A DNA stretch of 64,000 bases from Chitinophaga pinensis. Its GTDB lineage: Bacteria > Bacteroidota > Bacteroidia > Flavobacteriales > Flavobacteriaceae. This document shows, in pieces, positions 42,995-52,625 of this stretch (position 1 is its first letter; every line of letters begins with the position of its first letter). A program made the translations under genes and the position numbers. The stretch is from assembly GCA_945873505.1 (NCBI GenBank), contig CAMCDQ010000006.1:19565-83564 (forward strand). The letters run 5' to 3'. A model generated the notes under the pieces. That model was not told the origin of the DNA. It saw nothing but the letters and a program-made list of their open reading frames with translations, and did not search any database.

Positions 42995-44224
42995 ATGAAA
43001 ATCACAGCAACCAAATTTTATTCCCTACTATTCGTATTTGTTGTGTTTGCCCAAATGTATTTAGCTTCTTTTAAGGCAAATGTTTTCCTCCAAATAATTA
43101 TTTTATGGATTTATTTGTTTTACGAAAAATTATCATTTGATCGTAATTTCTTAAAGACTATTTTTCCGATTGTTCTCCTTTTTCTCCTTCCGTTTGTTGG
43201 AATGTGTTTTCATGAAATCGAAATTTATAATGTTGTTAAAGATGTTTTTCACTTTATAAAGCCGTTATTAGGAATCGGAATTGGGTATTTATTCTATAAG
43301 AAAATTAATGATTTTAAGCTATTTGTAAAATCAATAGTGCTGATAGGATTTGCCTCTGCAGTAATACATTTTATTATAATATTTGTTTTCAGCAATACCA
43401 ACTCTGTGGCAGAAATACGCGAATTTGGTAAAGACAATTTTTTAGAATTATTTTCATTGCTGTTTTTTGTTTTTTATAAAAAATTCCATAAACAAAGTCT
43501 TTTTACAAATAGCACTACGCACTACTTAATTGGCTCAATATTGGTAGCGTCGAACTTACTTTATTTGTCCAGAACCATGATTATTGTGGCTATTATTTGT
43601 CTTCTTTCTGTTTTCGGTTTAAGCATTATTACGAGGAAAACAATTAAATTTATGATGATATTAGCGGGAGCAGTAGCCCTTTTTTATTTCTATTTATTTT
43701 CGATAAAAATCGAAAGGGAGAGTTTTTTATATAAAGTAAAAATCGCCCCTTCCGAACTATTTAAAACCCATATAGACCGAAACAATCATGCCGATTTATG
43801 GGACCATTGGCGCGGATATGAAGCCAAGAGAGCCCTTGCTTTAATGGAACAAAACCCCAGCAGTTATATAATAGGTTGTGGTTATGGCTCATTGGTAAAC
43901 CTAAAGTTTTATGCGCCGCTTTCCGATAGTGCTTCAGACAAAGGATTAAAATACATTTCCGAATTGCATAACGGATATGCTTATATTTTTTATAAAACAG
44001 GAATTATTGGTATTTTTTTATATCTTTTATTTTTTATCAGACTTTATAAAAAAATATACATTAACAAACAGTTTGTTACGATTTTTATATCGGCAATTGG
44101 AATTGCCTTTTTATTTACAACGATAACCATAACAGGAATTTATAATACTAAGGACACTATTGTTTTTATTCTTGGTGGGCTGCTCTTTTTTGAGCACAAG
44201 CAGTTATTAATTAACAAGATTTGA
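42995..44224 (+). CDS. Wzy-like polysaccharide polymerase
   Basis: A 409-residue membrane protein with about ten to twelve hydrophobic segments. A large periplasmic loop (about residues 258-330) contains DLWDHWRGYEAKRALALMEQNPSSYIIGCGYGSLV and then ELHNGYAYIFYKTGIIGIFLYLLFF, the arrangement seen in Wzy polymerases. The locus also has a Wzx flippase and a Wzz-like protein, so it should polymerise repeat units in the periplasm. The sequences of Wzy proteins vary greatly, so the call relies on topology, loop motif and context. Confidence 0.75.
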   Translation: MKITATKFYSLLFVFVVFAQMYLASFKANVFLQIIILWIYLFYEKLSFDRNFLKTIFPIVLLFLLPFVGMCFHEIEIYNVVKDVFHFIKPLLGIGIGYLFYKKINDFKLFVKSIVLIGFASAVIHFIIIFVFSNTNSVAEIREFGKDNFLELFSLLFFVFYKKFHKQSLFTNSTTHYLIGSILVASNLLYLSRTMIIVAIICLLSVFGLSIITRKTIKFMMILAGAVALFYFYLFSIKIERESFLYKVKIAPSELFKTHIDRNNHADLWDHWRGYEAKRALALMEQNPSSYIIGCGYGSLVNLKFYAPLSDSASDKGLKYISELHNGYAYIFYKTGIIGIFLYLLFFIRLYKKIYINKQFVTIFISAIGIAFLFTTITITGIYNTKDTIVFILGGLLFFEHKQLLINKI

Positions 44225-44225
44225 T

Positions 44226-44906
44226 ATGATTAAAGCATTATTTAATAAATTATTATCTAGTTCAGGAAAAAGCTATAAAATAGATCCAGCCATTCCAAAT
44301 AGCTTGCTTTGTCACGTTCTTTATAGTAGAGGAATAATGCTACTTCGTGGATATGTATTCACAGGAAAGAAAGTTTTTTTAGGAAAAAGTTGTACGTTAT
44401 TAAACAAAAGTAATATCAGCTTCGGAAAAAACGTAACCATAGAAAAGTATACCACAATTGATGGATTTGCTTCCCAAAAAATAATTCTTGCAGACGGTGT
44501 AAAAATCGGAGCTTTTTCTTTAGCAACCACCACGAGCCATTTAAGTAGCTACGGAAAAGGATTACAAATGGGTCCTAACTCAGCGATTGGCGATTTTGCG
44601 CACTTTGGCGCCTCAGGTGGTATAGATATTGGCAGTGATGTCATTATGGGTTCCTATGTCAGTTTTCATTCTCAAAATCATAATTTCCACGATTCTTCAA
44701 AATTAATTAGGGAACAAGGCGTGACCTCAAAAGGCATCAAAATTGGCAATAATATTTGGGTTGGCGCAAAAGCAACCTTTCTTGACGGTTGTGTGGTTGG
44801 TAATAATTGTGTGGTTGCCGCAGGAGCAGTGGTAAAAGGCGTATTTCCAAATAATGTAGTTATAGGGGGTGTTCCTGCAAAGATTATAAATACAATCGAT
44901 TCATGA
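44226..44906 (+). CDS. Left-handed beta-helix (hexapeptide) acyltransferase
   Basis: A 226-residue enzyme of the LbH family. Repeated hexapeptides are visible from about residue 60 (NISFGKNVTIEKYTTID, IGSDVIMGSYVSFHSQNHNF with the catalytic His-containing loop, IKIGNNIWVGAKATFLDGCVVGNNCVVAAGAVVKGVFPNNVVIGGVPAKI). This is the pattern of acetyl- or succinyltransferases that modify sugars. It starts 1 bp after the Wzy stop codon and overlaps the next gene by 4 bp. The acceptor sugar is unknown. Confidence 0.9.
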   Translation: MIKALFNKLLSSSGKSYKIDPAIPNSLLCHVLYSRGIMLLRGYVFTGKKVFLGKSCTLLNKSNISFGKNVTIEKYTTIDGFASQKIILADGVKIGAFSLATTTSHLSSYGKGLQMGPNSAIGDFAHFGASGGIDIGSDVIMGSYVSFHSQNHNFHDSSKLIREQGVTSKGIKIGNNIWVGAKATFLDGCVVGNNCVVAAGAVVKGVFPNNVVIGGVPAKIINTIDS

Positions 44907-46072
44907 TTACTATTCTTTTTGTTCATCAATCGGCAGAGCTTTATGGCTCGGATAAAACATTGTTATTGTTATTAAAACATATCGACAAAACAAAGTTTTA
45001 CCCAGTTGTTGTTTTGCCAAATGACGGTCCTTTAAAAATTGAGCTTGAGAAAGAAAACATAAAAGTTGTTATAGCTCCTGTCTTAAAATTATATCGAAAA
45101 ATGTTTACTCCAAAAAACATTTTAAAATTTATTAAGGACATTAAAAAAGGAATTAAGACTTTAGATGTTTTAAATAAGCAACATCATTTTGACATTGTAT
45201 ATTCAAATACTTTAGCTGTTTTGCTAGGAGTGATTTATGCAAAAAAAAGAAAAATAAAACATCTTTGGCATGTTCATGAAATTATAGAATCGCCTAAGTT
45301 ATTTTCTAAATTGTTTGTTTTGCTTTTAGATTTAAAATGCAATACTAAAATTGTTTATAATTCAATATCTACTAAATTTTTTTGGGAGAAAAATCAAGGT
45401 ATTATTAAAAAATCGTCTGTTGTTTTAAACGGTATAGAAACCCCTCAACATTTTTTATCTACAGAAGAAATAAATGAATTTAGAAAGAAAATCTTCAATT
45501 CAAATTCAAATGAAATTGTAATTGCATTAATTGGTAGAATAAGCAGATGGAAAGGACAATTGATTCTTCTTAAAGCATTTTATCATTTGACTTTAATAAA
45601 AACAAATATTAAATTGGTTTTTGTTGGCTCCCCACCACCTAACCAAGAATGTTTTTTAGAAGAATTAAAAAATAAAATCAAAGAGTACAAATTAAATGAC
45701 AAAGTCGTTATTATTCCTTTTCAGAATGAAATTAATAAAGTTTGGCAAAGTATCGACATGGCCGTTGTTCCATCAATTGAACCAGAACCCTTTGGACTTG
45801 TTGCGGTTGAAGCAATGATGGCTAATAAGCCAGTAATTGCCTCAAATCATGGGGGTTTATCAGAAATTATATTAAACAATAAAACAGGGTTTTTAGTTAA
45901 TCCAAATGATGAAAATCAACTTTTAGAAGCCATTTCAAAGCTAATTGAAAACCCATTTTTAAGAATCGAATTTGGCAAAAATGGATATGAAAGAGCCATT
46001 AAAGAATTTTCAATTGAAAAGCATGTCAAGCAATTTGAAACTGTTTTTAAAAATTTTCAAGATAATTTTTAA
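44903..46072 (+). CDS. Glycosyltransferase family 4
   Basis: A 389-residue GT-B enzyme, cytosolic. The N-terminal domain opens with ILFVHQSAELYGSDKTLLLLL; the C-terminal donor domain has IALIGRISRWKGQLILLKAF and the EX7E motif in EPEPFGLVAVEAMMANKPVIAS. It should add one sugar to the lipid-linked repeat unit. Its ATG overlaps the stop of the acyltransferase. Confidence 0.9.
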   Translation: MITILFVHQSAELYGSDKTLLLLLKHIDKTKFYPVVVLPNDGPLKIELEKENIKVVIAPVLKLYRKMFTPKNILKFIKDIKKGIKTLDVLNKQHHFDIVYSNTLAVLLGVIYAKKRKIKHLWHVHEIIESPKLFSKLFVLLLDLKCNTKIVYNSISTKFFWEKNQGIIKKSSVVLNGIETPQHFLSTEEINEFRKKIFNSNSNEIVIALIGRISRWKGQLILLKAFYHLTLIKTNIKLVFVGSPPPNQECFLEELKNKIKEYKLNDKVVIIPFQNEINKVWQSIDMAVVPSIEPEPFGLVAVEAMMANKPVIASNHGGLSEIILNNKTGFLVNPNDENQLLEAISKLIENPFLRIEFGKNGYERAIKEFSIEKHVKQFETVFKNFQDNF

Positions 46073-46122
46073 TTCTTACAGTTTAAAACCTTTATTTTAG
46101 CCATCTGAAAAGAAAATATTTC

Positions 46123-47232
46123 ATGAAAATAGCCATTTTAGGAACTCGGGGTATTCCAAATCATTATTCAGGTTTTGAACAATTTGCCGAATTTTTCTCT
46201 GTATATCTAGCAGAGAACGGACACGATGTTTATGTATATAATTCTCACGACCACCTTTATCAAGAAAAAACATACAAAGGAGTACATATTATTCATCAGT
46301 ACGATCCAGAATATAAATTAGGCACTTTCGGTCAGTTTATCTATGATTATAACTGCATAATGGACTCCCGAAAAAGAGATTTTGACATTATTTTACAGTT
46401 GGGCTACACTAGTAATTCAATTTGGTTTTTCTTGTTGCCTAAAAAACCAATTATCATAACCAATATGGATGGATTAGAATGGAAACGTTCAAAATACTCT
46501 AAACCGGTACAACAATTTTTGAAATTTGCAGAACGACTAGCGGTCAAAAGCAGCAACCACCTAATCTCTGATTCATTAGGAATTCAAAAATATTTGAAAG
46601 AAAAATATGAAGTTACTTCTACGTATATTCCTTATGGAGCTAAAGTTTTTGAAAATCCAAATGAAGAAATATTGAAGGAATACGATGTCACTAAGGGGAA
46701 TTACAACATGATTATGGCTCGTTTTGAACCTGAAAACAACATCGAAACCGTTCTCGACGGAATTGTTTTGTGTAAAGAAGATAGGATCATATTAGTTTTA
46801 GGAAACCACAACACAAAATTTGGTAGTTATCTTAAAGAAAAGTTTAAAACTAAAAAAGAAATCCGTTTTATAGGAGCTGAATTTAACATGAATAAACTAA
46901 ATAATTTGAGGTATTTTTCCAATTTTTATTTCCACGGACATTCTGTTGGCGGCACTAATCCTTCGCTTTTAGAGGCAATGGCGTCGAAAGCATTCATAAT
47001 TGCGCACAACAACCATTTTAATAAGGCCATTCTTAAAGAAAACGGGTATTATTTTTCCAATTCTCAAGAGGTAAAAAATAGTTTAGAAACAATCAAAAAA
47101 AATGATAACTTGCAATTGGTTCAAAATAACTTTGACGCGATTGAAAATGAATTTAATTGGGATAAAATAAATGGCGAATATCTTCAACTTTTCGAAGAAT
47201 GTATATCAAAATCTGAAACAAGAATACAGTAA
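46123..47232 (+). CDS. DUF1972-type glycosyltransferase (family 4)
   Basis: A 369-residue GT-B enzyme with the DUF1972 N-terminal domain: MKIAILGTRGIPNHYSGFEQFAEFFSVYLAENGHDV. The family includes rhamnosyl- and fucosyl-transferases of O-antigen loci. In the donor domain, MARFEPENNIETVLDGI and HSVGGTNPSLLEAMASKAF are present; the first Glu of the usual EX7E motif is replaced in GGTNPSLLEAMA, as is common in this family. The next gene starts 62 bp inside its 3' end. Confidence 0.88.
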   Translation: MKIAILGTRGIPNHYSGFEQFAEFFSVYLAENGHDVYVYNSHDHLYQEKTYKGVHIIHQYDPEYKLGTFGQFIYDYNCIMDSRKRDFDIILQLGYTSNSIWFFLLPKKPIIITNMDGLEWKRSKYSKPVQQFLKFAERLAVKSSNHLISDSLGIQKYLKEKYEVTSTYIPYGAKVFENPNEEILKEYDVTKGNYNMIMARFEPENNIETVLDGIVLCKEDRIILVLGNHNTKFGSYLKEKFKTKKEIRFIGAEFNMNKLNNLRYFSNFYFHGHSVGGTNPSLLEAMASKAFIIAHNNHFNKAILKENGYYFSNSQEVKNSLETIKKNDNLQLVQNNFDAIENEFNWDKINGEYLQLFEECISKSETRIQ

Positions 47233-48502
47233 ACACACTTCTTTACTTTTTGTTTTTGTAGCATTATTATGTATTCCTTTAAGTTATGCATCTAACAGTA
47301 TGTCATTGGCTTTATTGACATTAATAACAATTCTAAACTTTAAAAAAGAAAACTTAAAATTTGACATAAATCTTATTTTACCAATTCTTTTATATCTATT
47401 TATGCTCCTTTCTGTAACTTGGACAATAGATTTTGAGAGAACCACAAATGCCCTTGCAAAAGAATTACCGCTTTTAATAATTCCAATATGTTTTTTATTA
47501 TTTCGCTCATTCACGACTTTAGAAAAGGATAAAATAATCAAATGCTACAGTTATGGAATTGTAGTCTATTCTATATTTTATCTTATAAAAGCATTATTTA
47601 GATTTATAATTTCAAATGATTCTTCCGTTTTCTTTTATCACGAATTAGTTACAAAAGATGTAAACGCAATTCATGTATCCGTTTATATCGCTATTTCTTT
47701 TTTTTATTTCCTTGTAAAAACACAAAAAACAACATTTGATAAATTGGCTCTAGGAATATTATTTATGATGGTTTTTTTATTGTCGTCAAAAAATATAATT
47801 GTGGTTTTTGTGGGGCTTTTAGTTATTTATCAACTGTTTTATACCAAAACCTCAAAAAAATTACGTCTTAAAAATCTAATATTGTTAATTATGATACTTT
47901 TATTTCTTCCATTTGTAGGGAAAATAAAAGAGCGTTTTAAAGAAGAATATGAAACCATAATGACCGATAGCAGCGTCAATGATGTTATTAGCAAAGATTC
48001 GGGAACTGTATATAACGTTAGTATTAAACAAGCCTGGACAAACACCGCTTTCAAACCAAACGATTATTTTCCAGGCACCGCATTTAGAGTTTACCAAATT
48101 AGAATTTTTGTTGAATTGCTTCAGGAGGAATCTATTTTTTGGACAGGTTTTGGCTTGGACGCTTCCTATTCTAAAATTGCCGAAAAAGGAGTTCATTACA
48201 ATCTTTTTTTAGGAAATGAAACCCAAGAAGGCTATCAAACTAAAAATTTTCACAACCAATACGTTCAAATATTTGCTGAATTAGGAATTTTTGGATTCTT
48301 ATTATTACTTACAATGTTATGGCTTTCGATAAGAAACGCTATAAAGTCGAAAAACTTCATTCACATTGCTTTTTCGGCCTTAATAATTTCCCTTTTTATT
48401 ACAGAATCTTTTCTTTGGAGGCAAAGAGGAGTTACTTTTTTTATACTAATGTATTGTATTTTTAACTCTAATTTAAAAAGCGAAAAAACAATTTCACTTT
48501 AG
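47171..48502 (+). CDS. O-antigen ligase-family membrane protein
   Basis: A 443-residue membrane protein with about ten to twelve hydrophobic segments. A long periplasmic loop precedes the motif NFHNQYVQIFAELGIFGFLLLL, which resembles the Wzy_C/O-antigen ligase motif with its conserved His. It could ligate the finished polysaccharide to lipid A-core or act as a second polymerase; the two functions cannot be separated by sequence. The start at 47171 overlaps the previous gene by 62 bp; the next Met is 43 residues later, inside the first hydrophobic segment, so the overlap seems real. Confidence 0.75.
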   Translation: MANIFNFSKNVYQNLKQEYSKHTSLLFVFVALLCIPLSYASNSMSLALLTLITILNFKKENLKFDINLILPILLYLFMLLSVTWTIDFERTTNALAKELPLLIIPICFLLFRSFTTLEKDKIIKCYSYGIVVYSIFYLIKALFRFIISNDSSVFFYHELVTKDVNAIHVSVYIAISFFYFLVKTQKTTFDKLALGILFMMVFLLSSKNIIVVFVGLLVIYQLFYTKTSKKLRLKNLILLIMILLFLPFVGKIKERFKEEYETIMTDSSVNDVISKDSGTVYNVSIKQAWTNTAFKPNDYFPGTAFRVYQIRIFVELLQEESIFWTGFGLDASYSKIAEKGVHYNLFLGNETQEGYQTKNFHNQYVQIFAELGIFGFLLLLTMLWLSIRNAIKSKNFIHIAFSALIISLFITESFLWRQRGVTFFILMYCIFNSNLKSEKTISL

Positions 48503-48568
48503 TATAATATTATAATTATTTTAACGTTTATAATACAATATCAGGTCATAAACGAAAAATAAGCCAAT

Positions 48569-49552
48569 ATGAAAAGAATTTTAATTACAGGAGCCGCTGG
48601 TTTTTTAGGCTCTCATTTATGTGATCGTTTTATTAAAGAGGGGTATCATGTTTTAGCAATGGATAACCTAATAACGGGGGATTTAAGAAATATTGAACAT
48701 TTATTTAAGCTCGAACATTTTGAATTTTACCACCATAATATTACGAAATTTGTTCATGTACCAGGTAAATTAGATTATATATTACATTTTGCATCTCCTG
48801 CAAGTCCAATTGATTATTTAAAAATACCAATTCAAACATTAAAAGTAGGTTCGCTTGGAACTCACAATCTTTTGGGTTTGGCACGCGTAAAAAATTCCAG
48901 AATCCTCATAGCGTCAACTTCTGAAGTATACGGAGATCCATTAGTACATCCACAAACCGAAGAATATTACGGAAACGTAAATACCATAGGCCCAAGAGGC
49001 GTTTATGACGAAGCCAAGCGTTTTCAAGAATCCATAACAATGGCATACCATACTTTTCATGGCTTAGAAACAAGAATTGTAAGAATATTTAATACCTACG
49101 GGCCAAGAATGCGACTCAATGACGGAAGAGTTATTCCAGCATTTATAGGACAAGCACTGCGTGGCGAAGATTTAACTATTTTTGGAGACGGAATGCAAAC
49201 GCGTTCTTTTTGTTATGTTGACGACCAAGTGGAAGGAATTTTTAGATTACTTCATTCGGATTATGTATTTCCTGTAAATATTGGAAACCCAGATGAAATA
49301 ACGATTAAAGATTTTGCAGATGAAATCATTAAATTAACTGGAACTAATCAAAAAGTAGTATATCATCCTTTACCAATTAATGATCCGCTTCAACGCCAAC
49401 CAGACATTACAAAAGCAAAAAAATTATTAGGATGGGAAGCAAAAGTTTCGCGTGAAGAAGGGATGAAAATAACGTACGATTATTTCAAATCCCTTTCAAA
49501 AGAAGAATTGTTAAAGGAAGAACACAAAGATTTTTCAGGATATATTAAATAA
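48569..49552 (+). CDS. UDP-glucuronate decarboxylase-like NAD-dependent enzyme (UXS)
   Basis: A 327-residue extended SDR enzyme. GAAGFLG (8-14) binds NAD. The hallmark block [21 protein letters not shown] gives Tyr146 and Lys150, and STSEVYGDP supplies the catalytic Ser/Glu pair around 118-119; [18 protein letters not shown] follows. This is the pattern of UDP-xylose synthase (converts UDP-glucuronate to UDP-xylose with loss of CO2), not of RmlB. It indicates that xylose or a derived pentose may be part of the polysaccharide. It is followed 2 bp later by the sugar transferase gene. Confidence 0.9.
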   Translation: MKRILITGAAGFLGSHLCDRFIKEGYHVLAMDNLITGDLRNIEHLFKLEHFEFYHHNITKFVHVPGKLDYILHFASPASPIDYLKIPIQTLKVGSLGTHNLLGLARVKNSRILIASTSEVYGDPLVHPQTEEYYGNVNTIGPRGVYDEAKRFQESITMAYHTFHGLETRIVRIFNTYGPRMRLNDGRVIPAFIGQALRGEDLTIFGDGMQTRSFCYVDDQVEGIFRLLHSDYVFPVNIGNPDEITIKDFADEIIKLTGTNQKVVYHPLPINDPLQRQPDITKAKKLLGWEAKVSREEGMKITYDYFKSLSKEELLKEEHKDFSGYIK

Positions 49553-49554
49553 AT

Positions 49555-50922
49555 ATGACTGCCGCGCAATCAGGAAGATACTCGAAATATATACGACCGA
49601 TAAGCATCGTTTCTGACTTATTGGTTATTTCTATGCTGGCATTATTTTGTTTTAATGGACTAAATTTAAATTATAGCACCTATATAGGGTATTTATTAAT
49701 TTCATGGGGAACGATTGCTTTTTTTATAAAGTTTTATGATGTTTTTAGATTCACACCTCCTGTTGAAATACTAACTAAAATTATAAAACAAGGAATCCTG
49801 TTTTCTCTTCTAATAATAGCATTTTTCCCGTTTTCAAAAGAAGTTATTTTTAGCGAAAATGCCCTGCTAAGGTTCATGGTATTAAGTTTTATATTAATCG
49901 CCACCTCTAAATTCCTTTTGTTTTATTATTTAAAGAAGTACCGAATAATTACTGGAAGCAATTACAGAAACGTCGTAATTATTGGATTTACTACAGAATC
50001 AATTCGCTTGAAAGAACTTTTTGAGGAGAGAAATGATTACGGCTATCGTTTTTTAGGATATTTTTCAAATAAAAAGAAAAAGGCAGAGATTTTAGGAGAT
50101 ATAGATTATTTAAAAACTTTTGTAATTGATAATCAAGTAAATGAAATATATTGCACTTTAGACGAAATGACAAATGATCAGTTAGCTGATATTGTTCGAT
50201 TTTCAGATGAGAATAAAATAGAAATTAAATTCATTCCAGGAGCAAAGGAGATATTTTCTAAAAATTTAAAAATAAATTATTACGAAATGTTCCCCGTTTT
50301 GACTATGCAAAAAACGGTATTACACGATCCTACTATAAAACTAATTAAAAGAATTTTTGACATTGTTTTTTCTCTGATAATTATAGTCTTTATACTATCA
50401 TGGGTTATTCCTCTCTTGTCCCTATTGATAAAATTAGAATCTAAAGGCCCTGTTTTTTTTAAACAAGGAAGACCGGGTTTAGATGAAAAAGAATTTTTTT
50501 GTTATAAATTTCGTTCCATGAAATTAAATGAAACAACTGAGGAGGAAGCTTCTAAAAACGACCCCAGAGTTACCAAAATTGGCAGAATTATTAGAAAAAC
50601 TAGTGTTGACGAATTGCCACAATTTATTAATGTTTTTTTAGGAGATATGTCGGTTGTTGGGCCAAGACCGCATCTTTGGTCTCAAAACAAGTCGTATGGA
50701 AAAAAAATTAATAAATACATGGTTCGGCATTATATAAAACCTGGGATTACTGGATTAGCTCAAGTTAAAGGGTTTAGAGGCGAAATAGAATCCGATGAAG
50801 ATATGAGATGTAGAATAAAACTCGATGTTTTTTATATTGATAATTGGTCATTAATTTTAGATATTAAAATTATAGTTCAAACTGTTTTGAATATTTTAAA
50901 TGGAGAAAAAAAGGCATATTAA
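49555..50922 (+). CDS. Undecaprenyl-phosphate sugar-1-phosphate transferase (initiating enzyme)
   Basis: A 455-residue polyisoprenyl-phosphate hexose-1-phosphate transferase (WcaJ/WbaP type). Residues 15-120 hold four hydrophobic helices, then a soluble Rossmann-like domain (NVVIIGFTTESIRLKELFEE), one further helix, and the catalytic C-terminal domain: ESKGPVFFKQGRPGLDEKEF, CYKFRSMKLNE, DELPQFINVFLGDMSVVGPRP and YIKPGITGLAQVKGFRGE. It attaches the first sugar phosphate to undecaprenyl phosphate, starting each repeat unit. It closes the polysaccharide locus. Confidence 0.92.
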   Translation: MTAAQSGRYSKYIRPISIVSDLLVISMLALFCFNGLNLNYSTYIGYLLISWGTIAFFIKFYDVFRFTPPVEILTKIIKQGILFSLLIIAFFPFSKEVIFSENALLRFMVLSFILIATSKFLLFYYLKKYRIITGSNYRNVVIIGFTTESIRLKELFEERNDYGYRFLGYFSNKKKKAEILGDIDYLKTFVIDNQVNEIYCTLDEMTNDQLADIVRFSDENKIEIKFIPGAKEIFSKNLKINYYEMFPVLTMQKTVLHDPTIKLIKRIFDIVFSLIIIVFILSWVIPLLSLLIKLESKGPVFFKQGRPGLDEKEFFCYKFRSMKLNETTEEEASKNDPRVTKIGRIIRKTSVDELPQFINVFLGDMSVVGPRPHLWSQNKSYGKKINKYMVRHYIKPGITGLAQVKGFRGEIESDEDMRCRIKLDVFYIDNWSLILDIKIIVQTVLNILNGEKKAY

Positions 50923-51018
50923 TTTGGAATGACTTTTTAAAAATAGGTGGTATACTTTTTTAATGTAAGTTACCCTTAATTTTTTTTTCTTTAATGCCAA
51001 TTTAACCGCAAAAGAAAT

Positions 51019-51026
51019 TATTTTTG
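51019..51026 (+). promoter_or_regulatory. Predicted purD promoter, -7 box
   Basis: TATTTTTGC, 24 nt before the purD ATG. It lies inside the frame that would extend purD upstream, so it supports the start at 51051. Confidence 0.55.
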
Positions 51027-51050
51027 CACCTCACAACAATCAACTACACA

Positions 51051-52322
51051 ATGACAATTTTATTATTAGGTTCAGGAGGAAGAGAGCACGCTTTTGCATG
51101 GAAAATGCTTCAAAGCCCAATATGTACCAAACTTTTTGTTGCCCCAGGAAACGCCGGAACAGAAAGTATTGCCACAAATGTGAACCTGAAAATCACTGAT
51201 TTTGATACCATAAAAGCATTTGCCTTGAGCGAAAATGTAGCAATGGTGGTTGTTGGACCAGAAGATCCTTTGGTAAAAGGTATTTTTGATTTTTTCCAAA
51301 ACGACCCCGATTTAAAAAATATTCCCGTGATTGGACCTTCAAAAAGAGGGGCACAATTAGAAGGAAGTAAAGAATTTGCTAAAGAGTTTTTGGTAAAGCA
51401 CAATATTCCAACGGCAGCTTACGCTAGTTTTACTAAAGAAACTGTTGACGCTGGGTGCACATTTTTAGAAACATTGCAACCACCGTATGTTCTTAAAGCC
51501 GACGGATTAGCCGCGGGAAAAGGAGTTTTAATCATTCAAGAATTGGCGGAAGCTAAAGAAGAATTGAGAAATATGTTGGTCCACTCGAAATTTGGTGAAG
51601 CAAGTTCGAAAGTAGTAATTGAAGAATTTCTAGACGGAATAGAATTAAGTTGTTTCGTATTGACCGATGGAAAAAATTATAAGATTTTACCCACAGCCAA
51701 AGATTACAAACGCATTGGCGAAGGCGACACAGGATTGAATACAGGCGGAATGGGAGCTGTTTCTCCAGTTCCTTTTGCAGATGATGTTTTGTTAGAAAAA
51801 ATCGAAAATAGAATCGTTAAACCCACAATTGAAGGTTTGCAAAATGACGGAATCCAATATAAAGGGTTTGTTTTTATTGGTTTGATCAATGTAAAGGGCG
51901 AACCAATTGTTATTGAATACAACGTGAGAATGGGCGACCCTGAAACCGAAGTTGTAATTCCAAGGTTAAAATCTGATTTAGTGGATTTGTTTTTGGCCGT
52001 AGCCAATGAAAAACTGGACGAAAAAACACTTGAAATAGACACCCAAAGCGCTGCAACAATAATGGTAGTTTCTGGCGGTTATCCTGAAGAATATGTTAAT
52101 GGGAAAGTGATTTCAGGAATTGAAACCGTTACTGATTCTATTGTTTTTCACGCAGGAACAAAAGTAGATAACGGACAAATAACTAGTAATGGAGGACGCG
52201 TTTTAGCAGTAACATCATTAGGGGTTAATTTTGAAGAAGCCATAAAAAAATCGTATCAAAACATAGACAAGCTACATTTCGATACGATGTATTTTAGAAA
52301 AGATATTGGTTTTGATCTTTAA
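51051..52322 (+). CDS. purD: Phosphoribosylamine-glycine ligase
   Basis: GAR synthetase, 423 residues from the ATG at 51051 (the frame continues 27 bp upstream but into the promoter box). It joins 5-phosphoribosylamine and glycine using ATP in purine synthesis. The ATP-grasp enzyme shows MTILLLGSGGREHAFAW, VGPEDPLVKGI, PPYVLKADGLAAGKGV, NTGGMGAVSP and EYNVRMGDPETEVV in order. A weak hairpin (TAAAAC/GTTTTA, 52326-52341) follows the stop codon. Confidence 0.97.
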   Translation: MTILLLGSGGREHAFAWKMLQSPICTKLFVAPGNAGTESIATNVNLKITDFDTIKAFALSENVAMVVVGPEDPLVKGIFDFFQNDPDLKNIPVIGPSKRGAQLEGSKEFAKEFLVKHNIPTAAYASFTKETVDAGCTFLETLQPPYVLKADGLAAGKGVLIIQELAEAKEELRNMLVHSKFGEASSKVVIEEFLDGIELSCFVLTDGKNYKILPTAKDYKRIGEGDTGLNTGGMGAVSPVPFADDVLLEKIENRIVKPTIEGLQNDGIQYKGFVFIGLINVKGEPIVIEYNVRMGDPETEVVIPRLKSDLVDLFLAVANEKLDEKTLEIDTQSAATIMVVSGGYPEEYVNGKVISGIETVTDSIVFHAGTKVDNGQITSNGGRVLAVTSLGVNFEEAIKKSYQNIDKLHFDTMYFRKDIGFDL

Positions 52323-52325
52323 TCT

Positions 52326-52341
52326 TAAAACAGTAGTTTTA
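52326..52341. terminator. Weak hairpin after purD
   Basis: TAAAAC pairs with GTTTTA around AGTA, between convergent genes; an AT-rich 6-bp stem of low confidence. Confidence 0.3.
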
Positions 52342-52346
52342 GGATT

Positions 52347-52577
52347 TTATTTGAAAAAAGAATGCGCCGTTGTATCTTGATATTCTTCGTTATTGTCTTT
52401 GTGCAATTTTAATTGTTTAATCCAATAAACCATTGCTGCAATGCAAATAATAACAAAAATCCAATTAATAGTATTTGCCGCAAACCAATGTTCTAGTTCT
52501 AATTTTCTTAAATAATTATGAGGAATGAAAATAATATTTTCAAACAACCATTGTATTCCTTCAAAAAATGCTTTCAT
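52347..52577 (-). CDS. Small membrane protein (DUF6341-like)
   Basis: A 76-residue protein with two hydrophobic stretches (about 8-20 weak, 36-53 strong: TINWIFVIICIAAMVYWI) and a charged, acidic C-terminus ending TTAHSFFK. I recall this as the flavobacterial DUF6341 family, regularly found next to the DUF6427 and upp genes. Function unknown. It is divergent from the DUF6427 gene by 48 bp. Confidence 0.7.
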   Translation of the reverse strand: MKAFFEGIQWLFENIIFIPHNYLRKLELEHWFAANTINWIFVIICIAAMVYWIKQLKLHKDNNEEYQDTTAHSFFK

Positions 52578-52625
52578 CTTTGTACAAGTATTATATTTAC
52601 ATTTACAAAAGTATAAAATATCCTT

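Noticed and set aside
48569..49552. This gene as the missing rmlB
   Set aside because: The [21 protein letters not shown] block is the signature of UDP-glucuronate decarboxylases, not of dTDP-glucose 4,6-dehydratases.
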